From JAYSSF01 sp043720715 (lineage in GTDB: Bacteria > Patescibacteriota > Gracilibacteria > Absconditabacterales > Absconditicoccaceae): a stretch of DNA of 20,895 nucleotides. Where the stretch lies: positions 1 to 20,895 of the forward strand of contig JAYSSF010000038.1 in assembly GCA_043720715.1 (NCBI GenBank), read 5' to 3'. The notes beneath the pieces were generated by a model that was not told where the DNA came from, searched no databases, and worked only from the letters and a program-made list of their open reading frames with translations. Positions 11,236 through 18,253 of this stretch are shown piece after piece. A program made the position numbers and the translations under genes. Position 1 is the stretch's first letter; each line of letters begins with the position of its first letter.

Positions 11236-12489
11236 ATGTTTGCTCGAATTACTAAGTTGCAGCACTACTTTTCTCGCCGCCAGACACCCACACTCAATTG
11301 GGTAACGATTAATCATGGAGCGATTTGGCATAATTATAATGTGTTTCGTGCAATGATCCGCTCATCGGATCTACTCATTCCCGTTCTCAAGTCCAACGCT
11401 TATGGACATGGGTTACGCGAGGTGAGTCAGGCGGTATCGATGATTAAGACAGTGAAGATGGTGGCGGTGGATAATTATCCTGAGACGCAGCAGATCTTGC
11501 ACTATACGAAGCTCGATGTGCTGATGATGGGCGAGGCGCATGTGGACAGATATCGTCATCTGGATCATCGTCGTGTGCATGTAGCAGTCTATACACAGGA
11601 GATTATCACTGAACTTGTCAGACTTGAAAAACCATTTTGTATTCATCTGTTTCTCAATACGGGACTCAATCGTGAGGGTATTCAAGAGGCTGACTTACCT
11701 GATATTTTGTCACTGATCCGCGGAAGCTCACTGATCGTGGAGGGTGTGATGAGTCATTTTGCTTGTGATGATGAGCCGGATGGAGAGCAAGCGTCACTGG
11801 AGCAGATCACAGTGTTTAAGCGTATGTATGATGTGATCTTATCCTATGGATTTAGTCCACAATACAGACATATCAACAATACATCGGGTATTATCAGATT
11901 TGTCGATCCATGGTTCAATGCTCATAGATTGGGGAAGGGGTTGTATGGGTATACCTCACCCCTAACCCCTCTCCTGCAGAGAGGGGAACAAAACCCTCAC
12001 CCTCTATCCCCAAGGGGCACCGAGATCCTGCAGAGAGATGAACAAATACAACTCCAGATGGTAGCTGATGTATATAGTACCGTAATTAGCACACAGCAGA
12101 TCGTAGCATGACAGTGAGTCGGATATGGATATCAGCGAGTAGCACATGAGGCAGGTAAGATTATCACTATCCCATTTGGCTATACAGAGGGGTTGACTCG
12201 TGCGATGGCTGGGCAGTGGAGTGTGAGATTATGAGACCCCGCTCAAGCCTGAGCAAGTATTGAATTGCCACTGGTGGGAGCGATTTCGATGAATTATAGT
12301 TCAGCGCGAGCCGAGGATAAGGACAAGAAAAAAGAACAAGGAGAAGTAAATCATGGAGATGTAGTGCATGTGGTCTCATCAAATCCACAACATACAAACA
12401 GCTGGCATGAGATGGCTCGTATCAACCATACGATCACAAGGGAGTTGTTGATCAAGATGGATGAGAAGATTAGGAGGGTTGTGATTTAG
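11236..12489 (+). CDS. alr: Alanine racemase paralogue 2, with repeat-derived insertion
   Basis: 417 codons, ATG to TAG, longer than the usual 360-380. It has the PLP lysine (Lys52 in VLKSNAYGHG), VAVDNYPE, HLFLNTGLNREG, EGVMSHFA, YRHINNTSG, RLGKGLYGY, a candidate catalytic Tyr297 in VGYGYQ, and IPFGYTEGL as in copy 1. Two extra segments explain the length: about 33 residues after YGY, encoded by a C-rich palindromic repeat (11953-12044), and a Lys/Glu/Asp-rich stretch after SMNYSSARA. Both are in frame and the gene is otherwise intact. It probably arose by tandem duplication followed by divergence; a non-alanine substrate cannot be excluded. Confidence 0.88.
11953..12044 (+). repeat. C-rich palindromic repeat inserted in frame in alr2
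   Basis: Contains an 8-bp inverted repeat (11966-11973 with 11979-11986), a short CCCC/GGGG hairpin near 12008-12017, and an approximate direct repeat (11972-11990 and 12026-12044, sharing TCCTGCAGAGAG then GAACAAA). Base composition differs sharply from the surrounding gene. It resembles the dispersed ACCCCTCTCC-type repeats of many bacteria (from memory, not searched). Confidence 0.65.
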
Positions 12490-12510
12490 TTGACTCCTAT
12501 AAAAATCTAT

Positions 12511-12538
12511 TTGCAATATATTATAATTTGATTATACT
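12511..12538 (+). promoter_or_regulatory. Sigma70-like promoter for the DGR target gene
   Basis: TTGCAA (12511-12516), a 16-nt spacer, TATACT (12533-12538), with the start codon 30 nt further on. It sits in the short AT-rich gap after alr2. No strong Shine-Dalgarno precedes the ATG. Confidence 0.4.
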
Positions 12539-12567
12539 TAAGTCAGTATTTTTTAAATTTCATATTA

Positions 12568-13474
12568 ATGAACACTACAATTTCTAATCCTCAAGATGAT
12601 GTTCGTGCTAAAATCAAGCAATTTCAAACAATTGAAGCACAATTAATCAAAGAATGAGATGCTGGAAAACTCCAAGAATTTCAAGAACAATGAAGAGAGG
12701 CATTAGGAGAAGTATTATGAGATGATAATTATCAAACTCAAAGAAAGATCTATCTTGATCAAACTCACGATGAGAGATTAGCTGATAGATATGAGAATCG
12801 TAAATCAAAAATTGCGGCTACTGTCAAAGACAAATCAGCATTTATGGATGAATACTCTCAATATCCTGGTGGATGATATGAGAAACTTAGTGATGAGCAA
12901 AAACAAATTGTCGATAGCATTCAAGCTAAAAACCCAGGTGCGATTGAGTCTATCACGACTGAAGCAATCATTATCGTTACTGATAAGGGTAAATTTGAAC
13001 TACCATTACAAGATACGGACCTACTAGCACAATATGAATATACTAATATCCCTCAAGCATTTCTCGATAAGAGAGATCAGCTATGACTTACCAAGCATAA
13101 ATACTATACTGGTACACAACTAGGGCAATATTATACAGATACAAAACAAGATTTACTCAGCCAAGCAGAAGTTGAATCAATTATTAAACTCATGCCATCA
13201 TGAGTCGATTATCAATATGCTACATGGTGACAACCGATGAAACAGTTTACAACACTACTCTGATTCAATAATCAAGATCTTACAAGTTGGGCGGACTCAG
13301 ACGGGTGACGCTGACTCGGATAACCTCGGCCACTATGGTTATGCTTGGTTGGGTGCGAAGAATGACAGTGGTAATTCGCTAAGAGCGGGATTCGCATCAG
13401 TCAAAGCGCACCTGAACTGGAACGACCGCAACGATGCGTTCCGTGCTCGTTTTCTCAAGAAATTGTCATCTTAA
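12568..13474 (+). CDS. DGR target protein with C-terminal variable region (frameshifted inside VR)
   Basis: The frame opens at ATG 12568. One extra G near 13303-13305 shifts it: unshifted it stops at TAA 13321-13323 after 251 residues, while the TR-matching frame runs to TAA 13472-13474 (about 302 residues). The N-terminal ~120 residues are charged and helical (e.g. KIKQFQTIEAQLIKEG), followed by a mixed region and then the VR from Trp241, which reads in part HYGYAWLGAKNDSGNSLRAG and LNWNDRNDAFRARFL. This layout fits the C-type-lectin/FGE-like folds that carry VRs, with VR near the C terminus. No signal peptide or membrane helix is visible, so the protein looks cytoplasmic or exported by another route. 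It has its own promoter and terminator. The ligand is unknown. Confidence 0.85.
13290..13457 (+). repeat. DGR variable region (VR)
   Basis: 168 nt aligned to TR 13822-13988 with 14 substitutions and one inserted G. All 14 fall where TR has A: ten A to G, three A to C, one A to T. Protein changes include Asn to Asp or His, Lys to Gly, Lys to Ala, Asp to Val and Gly(TGA) to Trp. The last ~20 nt are identical in both copies, as expected for the initiation end of mutagenic homing. Confidence 0.95.
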
Positions 13475-13527
13475 TCTATTTATCAATTCATCTATTTTGT
13501 ATCATATTTTCAATAGTAAAAGAACTA

Positions 13528-13552
13528 ATCCTGCACGATTGCGGGATTTTTT
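13528..13552 (+). terminator. Rho-independent terminator of the target gene
   Basis: An 8-bp stem (13528-13535 with 13540-13547, one G-T wobble) with loop CGAT is followed by six T. It lies 54 nt after the target stop codon and would separate target transcription from TR/RT. Confidence 0.75.
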
Positions 13553-13574
13553 GAAGTATCTAAAAAATTTTGGA

Positions 13575-13618
13575 CGCTCTCGCGAAGCGAGAGCGAAAAT
13601 GCAATGCATTTTCGCTCT
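13575..13618. repeat. Overlapping strong palindromes between VR and TR
   Basis: A perfect 9-bp hairpin (13575-13583 with 13587-13595, loop GAA) overlaps a perfect 14-bp hairpin (13590-13603 with 13605-13618, one-base loop). The shared GAGAGCG stretch can pair in only one of them at a time, giving two alternative folds. It could be a DGR structural element like the hairpins near VRs in other DGRs, a dispersed palindromic repeat, or a bidirectional terminator. Confidence 0.7.
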
Positions 13619-13821
13619 ACTTGGATAGGATATTTGTGCCAGAGTCTTGTACCAATATTTTCGGATATTGGAGTAGAAGTTTTGAAATTTTTAACGTCTT
13701 ACGGGATACAAGAGCGTACAATACTGATGACAAGTTCAGTGACTCTCCCTTGATTTGATAGGGAAATATAAGATTGTGCGATCCGATAGGATTGTACAAC
13801 ATTACAGTAGTCACTTGATAT
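13619..13821 (+). promoter_or_regulatory. TR leader region
   Basis: No gene is seen here. It holds small hairpins: CCAATAT...ATATTGG at about 13652-13671 and TCCCTT...AAGGGA-like pairing near 13746-13765. Short frames here show no family motif. It probably carries the promoter and 5' part of the TR RNA, but no convincing -35/-10 pair stands out (TACAAT at 13717-13722 is a weak candidate). Confidence 0.35.
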
Positions 13822-13988
13822 GGCGAACTCAGACGGTAACGCTAACTCGGATAACCTCGGCAACTATGGTTATGCTTGGTTGGGTGCGAAGAATGACAGT
13901 GGTAATTCGCTAAGAGCGAAATTCAAATCAGACAAAGCAAACCTGAACTGAAACAACCGCAACAATGCGTTCCGTGCTCGTTTTCTCA
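13822..13988 (+). repeat. DGR template repeat (TR)
   Basis: 167 nt, rich in AAC, AAA and AAT codons in the VR reading register. Mutated adenines are at 13826, 13838, 13844, 13862, 13919, 13920, 13925, 13926, 13932, 13938, 13939, 13950, 13954 and 13963. The A at 13950 is the third base of a TGA codon (TGG in VR). The TR lies in the same frame as the RT, from an ATG at 13820 with no TAA or TAG up to the RT start, so it could in principle also be translated. Confidence 0.95.
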
Positions 13989-14000
13989 GCACTTGTTATG

Positions 14001-14019
14001 CCCACTTTGTGTGGGTTTT
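14001..14019 (+). terminator. Hairpin with T run just after TR
   Basis: CCCAC (14001-14005) pairs with GTGGG (14011-14015), loop of five, then four T. It starts 13 nt after the end of TR and ends 17 nt before the RT start. It may attenuate transcription into the RT or define the 3' side of the template RNA; the stem is short. Confidence 0.45.
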
Positions 14020-14035
14020 CTCTTATGTATTTGTC

Positions 14036-15166
14036 ATGAATCTACTATATGATGTCTTCGCAGCCTATGAGTTAGCCAGAAGAGGCAAAACCTCAAACTT
14101 AAAGGTGATGCAGTTTGAGATGAATCGTGAGCAAAACTTGATTAAGCTTTATGGGGAGTTAGTATCTCGTAGCTATAAGATTTGAACCTCCACTTGTTTT
14201 ATCTACACCGATACAGTCAAAAGAGAAATCTTTGCTGCATCATTTCGTGATCGCGTAGTGCATCACCTGGTCTATAAGTATCTATATCCACTCTATGATA
14301 CTCGTTTTATCTATGATAGTTATAGCTGTAGAAATCATAAAGGCACACAACTGTGACGACAGAGAGCTGATCATTTCACCAGATCTTGTACGCAAAACTA
14401 TACTCGTGATGCTTGGATTCTCAAATGTGATATTCGTGGATTCTTTATGAATATTGATAAGCAGATCTTACGGTGATTGCTTCGCTCGTTTATTATTGAG
14501 CATCAATCTAAATTGAGATGTGATGTAGATTGGTTATTGCGACTTGTCGAAATGATTGTGATGCATGATCCTACAACTGATTATATGTTTCATGGATCAA
14601 GTGCTGATTACGATGGGTTACCTCATGACAAATCATTATTTTATGTCAAGCCATGATGCGGATTGCCAATTGGTAACCTGACGAGTCAGTTATTTGCCAA
14701 TGTGTATATGGGTGTATTTGATCGCTGGATAAAATATGAGATGAAGTGTAAGTATTATGGGAGATATGTGGATGATTTTGTGATTGTGCATGAATCTAAA
14801 AATTACTTATTAGAGCTAATTGATAGGATGCGTGAGTTTTTGAGTTTCAGACTATGATTACAGCTTCATCCGAACAAAATTTACCTACAATATTATAGCC
14901 ATTGAGTTAAATTTTGTGGAGCGATGATACTACCTCATCGTCATTATCTCAATCATCGTACGATTGCAAGACGGAGATCTCGTATGAGTACAAGTACTAA
15001 GCTTTCTTTTGGACATATCCAATCAATGATGAATTCATATTTGTGATTGGCGTATCATCATAGACATTATCATTTGATCGGTTCAATACTTCAGCAATTC
15101 ACTTATTTATATCCTGATTTTACCATAAACGACGATGGCTTTGTATGACCAATTACCAGTATTTAA
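14036..15166 (+). CDS. DGR reverse transcriptase
   Basis: 376 codons, ATG to TAA with TGA as Gly. Copies the TR RNA into adenine-mutated cDNA for transfer to VR. It has the usual DGR/group-II-like RT start (NLLYDVFAAYELARRGK), TVKREIFAASFRDRVVHHLV, the SYSCRNHKGT block, KCDIRGFFMNI (first catalytic Asp), GLPIGNLTSQLFANVYM with the Ser-Gln typical of DGR RTs (from ~residue 209), and the active-site YVDD at 244-247. No maturase or endonuclease domain follows, as in other DGRs. An upstream in-frame ATG at 13820 would add 72 residues encoded by the TR; 14036 is preferred because homology begins there. Its 3' end overlaps the next gene by 32 nt. Confidence 0.93.
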
Positions 15167-15476
15167 GACGAGTTATGAGTTGTTGATCTTGATCTACAAG
15201 ATTGTCAAAGAGTTTCCCAAAGAGCATAAGAATACCTTGGGCGAAAAACTTAAAACTATTATCCTCGAGCTTGTGATCGGTATCTATCAAGCAAATCAAG
15301 CAACTGATAAATTTGTTATCATCTCATCATTGAGAGAATCTGTGGAAATGATCAAACTACTTATGAGAGTGGGAAGAGATATACGCGTCATCTCAATCAA
15401 ACATTATGCTGATAGTTCATTACTGATTGATTCGATTGCAAAACAGTTGATAGGATGGCAGAGGTCGGTGAAATAA
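15135..15476 (+). CDS. avd: DGR accessory variability determinant-like protein (four-helix bundle)
   Basis: 113 codons, ATG to TAA, no internal TGA. The pattern is that of the Avd / 23S-rRNA-intervening-sequence four-helix family: LPVFKTSYELLILIYKIVKE, FPKEHKNTLGEKLK, ELVIGIYQANQATDK, SSLRESVEMIKLLMRVGRD and a last helix ending in KQLIGWQRSVK. In known DGRs Avd forms a basic pentameric barrel that binds the RT and TR RNA and is needed for cDNA synthesis. It overlaps the RT gene by 32 nt in another frame, pointing to translational coupling. Confidence 0.85.
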   Translation: MALYDQLPVFKTSYELLILIYKIVKEFPKEHKNTLGEKLKTIILELVIGIYQANQATDKFVIISSLRESVEMIKLLMRVGRDIRVISIKHYADSSLLIDSIAKQLIGWQRSVK

Positions 15477-15486
15477 TTGATATCTC

Positions 15487-15515
15487 CTCGCAAAACTGTG
15501 CTAAATCACTATAGT
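15487..15515 (+). promoter_or_regulatory. Shared CTCG-Y-AAA promoter-like motif, copy 3 (rlmN)
   Basis: CTCGCAAAA, 7 nt, AAATCACTA, one variable base, AGT, with the same spacing as the copy before alr2. It lies 57 nt before the chosen rlmN start and contains TATAGT, a possible -10. Confidence 0.4.
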
Positions 15516-15543
15516 GTTTGTTAGTATTTATGTGACTATATTG

Positions 15544-16677
15544 ATGAAAACCCCATTTTTTGATCTCAAAGCAAGACAGGAGCGAATGGATGCCAACGGC
15601 GTCAAAGCATTTCGTATTAAGCAGATTGAGCATGAGATCTTCCAAAATAGTATTATTGACTTCCATGAGATGTCAGCATTGCCTAAGGATCTCAGAACTC
15701 AGCTGGATGAGACGTTTTGTATTATTCCGTTTGAAGTAGATGGGATTTATGAAGGCAAGGAGAGCTGTAAGGTAGGCTTCAAGATGCCGGATGATACGAT
15801 CATCGAGACGGTGTTGATGTTCCATTATCATAATGAGGATAAGACGAAAGCAAAAGGGAAGGGCAAACAAGTGCTTAATCGTCTGACACTGTGTATTTCT
15901 ACTCAAGTGGGTTGTCCAGTAGGATGTATCTTCTGTGTGACGGGTAAGCTATGATTTGGTAAGAATTTGAGCTTGGCTGAAGTCTTGGGACAAATCATCT
16001 GGACAAACCACTGGATCAAAAAGAAGTTTGGCGTGAAGGAAGACGGTACCAACTGGGCTGTGAGGAATGTGGTGTTTATGGGGATGGGCGAACCGATGCT
16101 CAACTATGATGTCATGAAGCAGTCAATCTGATATATGTTGGACAATAAGACTGGATGGTGACTGTCTCGTCGTCATGTGACAATCTCGACATCAGGGATC
16201 ATACCAGGCATCCGTCGTCTGATCGAAGACGGGATCAATGTCAGACTTGCACTTTCTCTACACGCCCCCAATCAGCCGCTCAGAGAACTACTGATCCCTA
16301 CGATTTCCAAGGTGTATACGCTCGATAAGCTGATGGCTGCGATTGATGATTATGTGGTTGCGACGGATAATAGAATCTTCTACGAATATATTATGATCAA
16401 GGATATGACTGACTCAGTCGCGTTGGCTCACCAGATGGTGGATCTACTCAAAGATCGTCTTGCTCATGTAAATCTGATCCCATATAACCCAAACCCAGCA
16501 ATGCCAGATTTGGAAGAGTCAGAGCGCTCAGTGATTCTACGTTTCCGTGATGTACTTGAGGCTGGATGATTGACAGTGACAACAAGAGATAATCATGGCC
16601 GTAATGAAAAGTGAGCCTGTGGGCAGCTTGGATACGAAAAGGTGAGTAAGGGTGAGAAGATTACAAGAATCAAATAG
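15544..16677 (+). CDS. rlmN: Dual-specificity RNA methyltransferase RlmN
   Basis: 377 codons, ATG to TAG. A radical-SAM enzyme that methylates C2 of A2503 in 23S rRNA and of A37 in some tRNAs. The Fe-S cluster motif CPVGCIFC gives Cys124, Cys128 and Cys131. Other landmarks are VVFMGMGEPMLNYD (SAM binding), HVTISTSGIIPGIRRL, LALSLHAPNQPLRELLIP, HVNLIPYNP, and the C-terminal catalytic Cys359 in ACGQLGYE. TGA encodes family glycines, for example in TGK-L-G-FGKNL and WGLSRRHVT. An upstream in-frame ATG at 15514 would add ten hydrophobic residues; 15544 starts at the normal KTPFFDLKARQ. Confidence 0.95.
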
Positions 16678-16683
16678 ATTTTT

Positions 16684-17034
16684 TTATTGTTTTTGTTCTG
16701 CTTGAATTGCTTCCAGTAACTCTTTGGAGATGTAGATAGTTCTATCCTGAGAGGTATTCCAGGTTTTGGTAGGGATACTTATAGGTTTAAAGTAGGTACG
16801 GTACTTTGTACTGTTGTTACTGGGATCTGATTCATAAAGGAGAACCTGCTGTAGTTCTGATTCCAATATACTTACAAAGATAGACGGGCGACCAGAAATT
16901 CCTCCCATTTCATGGACTGTTCTATGCCATTTTCCTTCGGGCATTAGGCGGTATTGAATAATTTTCCCCATTTCATCTCATGTGTTACCTTGATCAAAAA
17001 TAATAGTGGCATTTTTGTTCTGTCAGTTGTGCAT
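16684..17034 (-). CDS. Small protein of unknown function
   Basis: 116 codons on the minus strand, ATG at 17034 to TAA, with two TGA-Gly near the start; an in-frame TAG upstream limits the extension. The N terminus contains MHNGQNKN and IIFDQGNTGDEMGKIIQYR; the middle has GRPSIFVSILESELQQVLLY; the C terminus is a likely helix (ISKELLEAIQAEQKQ). No signal peptide, membrane helix or known motif is seen. It is convergent with rlmN, 6 nt between stops, and is the last gene of the minus-strand cluster, 166 nt after the previous one. That gap shows nothing but a short TGATTTT/AAAATCA inverted repeat. Confidence 0.6.
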
Positions 17035-17200
17035 AGTGATGTGGGTTTTGATATAAAAAAAACTCCTACAATGAGGGGTGGGTGCATGAAACTATAAAAT
17101 CCAAAAACTGTGTGTGGAGATATAACCGTCTGGCAGGATCTTCGCGTCATGGTTTATATATAATGATTTTGTCTATAAAATCAACCCTTATCATACATTC

Positions 17201-18001
17201 TTATCACCAGATGCTGTGTCTACGGCGGTATGATGTACTTTGGCCGATTCTAGTGCCAATCAGTGAGACAATATTGTGGAGAGCTTGTAGACCCATATTG
17301 TCGCTGTCTGACCAGAGTGGGTGATCTCATACTGCTCGTTCGAGTTGCTCAAATTTCTGAGAGAAGACAGTCTCGAGCCCAAACATGACAGCCCAAGGGA
17401 TTGTTTTGTTGATAAAATCAGGATCTTGTGCGACCAACTCACGGAGTTTGTCAGATTCTACTGTTTTGATAAATTCTTTGTATCACATGAGGTGATGATA
17501 GTAAATGGCTCCTTGTCAGATGAGGGTATGTGACTGTCGAGATCGTCGTGGTCCACGACCATAATATTCGTTGCATCCTGCATCCAAGGCCATGCGTGCG
17601 AGATCGAAAAACTCATCCTGACTCTCTCGTCCATAAGTGTCAAGCTGCTCAAAGCTAAACGAATCACGATCTGCAAACATTCTCGTCCAGATTGTGTGTT
17701 CAAATCATTTGAATGTATAATCTCACCCACGAACTTTGCGGAAGATGGGTGATTTCTGGGTGGATTGTTCGATGGCAATAAGTCATCTCGTATGCCAATC
17801 ATACAGTGTTGCAGTGAGATCACGAGCATCAAATCTATCATTGTCGATGTAGCCTCACTCGGCAGGAGTCAGACCCTTGGGTGGGTAATAATGGATCTGG
17901 ATAGGTCATAATTTGCGTGCGTAATAATCTCTCCCAGACAAGTGACGAGATATGAGAGTGATAACTATAATACATAAAATGATATAGAGCGCGATGATCA
18001 T
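17201..18001 (-). CDS. DUF2207 C-terminal-like membrane protein, short paralogue A
   Basis: 266 codons, ATG to TAA. One N-terminal membrane helix (IALYIILCIIVITLI, residues 3-17), then the segment shared with the long DUF2207 protein at 19250-20809: QIHYYPPKGLTPAEGGYID, FDARDLTATLYDWHTRGLI, and later YKEFIKTVESDKL ... LPWAVMFGLET-like ((I/L)PWAV(M/I)FGLET). It lacks the N-terminal extracellular DUF2207 domain. The soluble part should be cytoplasmic. It starts 3 nt after the two-helix small protein, so the two are probably co-translated. Function unknown; duplication and loss of the outer domain is the simplest origin. Confidence 0.8.
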
Positions 18002-18004
18002 TGT

Positions 18005-18202
18005 TTATCTTGTTTTTTTATTTTGGTGAAGTATGAAGCTAATGACTGCTCCTACTACTGTGATGATACACCAGATCAGTCATGCTTTGGTTATATATTC
18101 GATTAGTTGTGCTTGAGTAAGGCTTCCTGCAACATATCAAATTCCTCCGATTGCAGCTAAAATAATAAGTAGTACTCCCATGAGTTGTATAAATGATTTC
18201 AT
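18005..18202 (-). CDS. Small two-helix membrane protein
   Basis: 65 codons, ATG to TAA, with TGA-Gly at two places, which hides it under the standard code. Two clear hydrophobic helices (QLMGVLLIILAAIGGIGYVA and LIWCIITVVGAVISFIL) flank a short polar turn, with a basic tail HQNKKTR. It is packed between two DUF2207-like genes, 3 nt from the next one, which supports its being real and possibly part of the same membrane complex. No family recognised. Confidence 0.7.
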
Positions 18203-18253
18203 AGTTTTTTTTATATAAAAGATAAATAATTTAGGTTCTAGGTCAGTAGATAA

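Larger units (their letters stand above)
12533..15476 (+). mobile_element. Diversity-generating retroelement: target/VR, TR, RT, Avd
   Basis: A complete DGR in the order target gene with VR, TR, reverse transcriptase, accessory protein, all on one strand. VR and TR differ only at TR adenines plus one inserted G, the signature of adenine-specific mutagenic homing. The RT has the DGR-type SQ motif and YVDD, and the last gene looks like the Avd four-helix protein. The cassette lies between housekeeping genes (alr2 and rlmN). No integrase, transposase or terminal repeats are visible, so it moves information locally rather than being an obvious transposon. Confidence 0.93.

Noticed and set aside
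10975..11685. Minus-strand frames opposite the racemases
   Set aside because: Both racemase genes are intact on the plus strand with catalytic motifs; these are antisense shadows.
13434..13814. Short frames on both strands in the gap between VR and TR
   Set aside because: They cross the terminator and palindromes, show no family motif, and have no start context; likely chance.
13290..13988. CRISPR or ordinary tandem duplication as an explanation of the two similar ~168-nt segments
   Set aside because: Only two copies about 360 nt apart, and all substitutions are at adenines of one copy, next to a DGR-type RT; random drift would hit other bases too.
14036..15166. Group II intron or retron origin of the RT
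   Set aside because: No maturase or endonuclease domain, no intron domain V-like RNA or msr/msd fold noticed, and TR/VR plus Avd are present.
17082..17533. Plus-strand frames opposite the DUF2207 short paralogue
   Set aside because: The minus-strand gene has family motifs throughout; the plus-strand translations show none.
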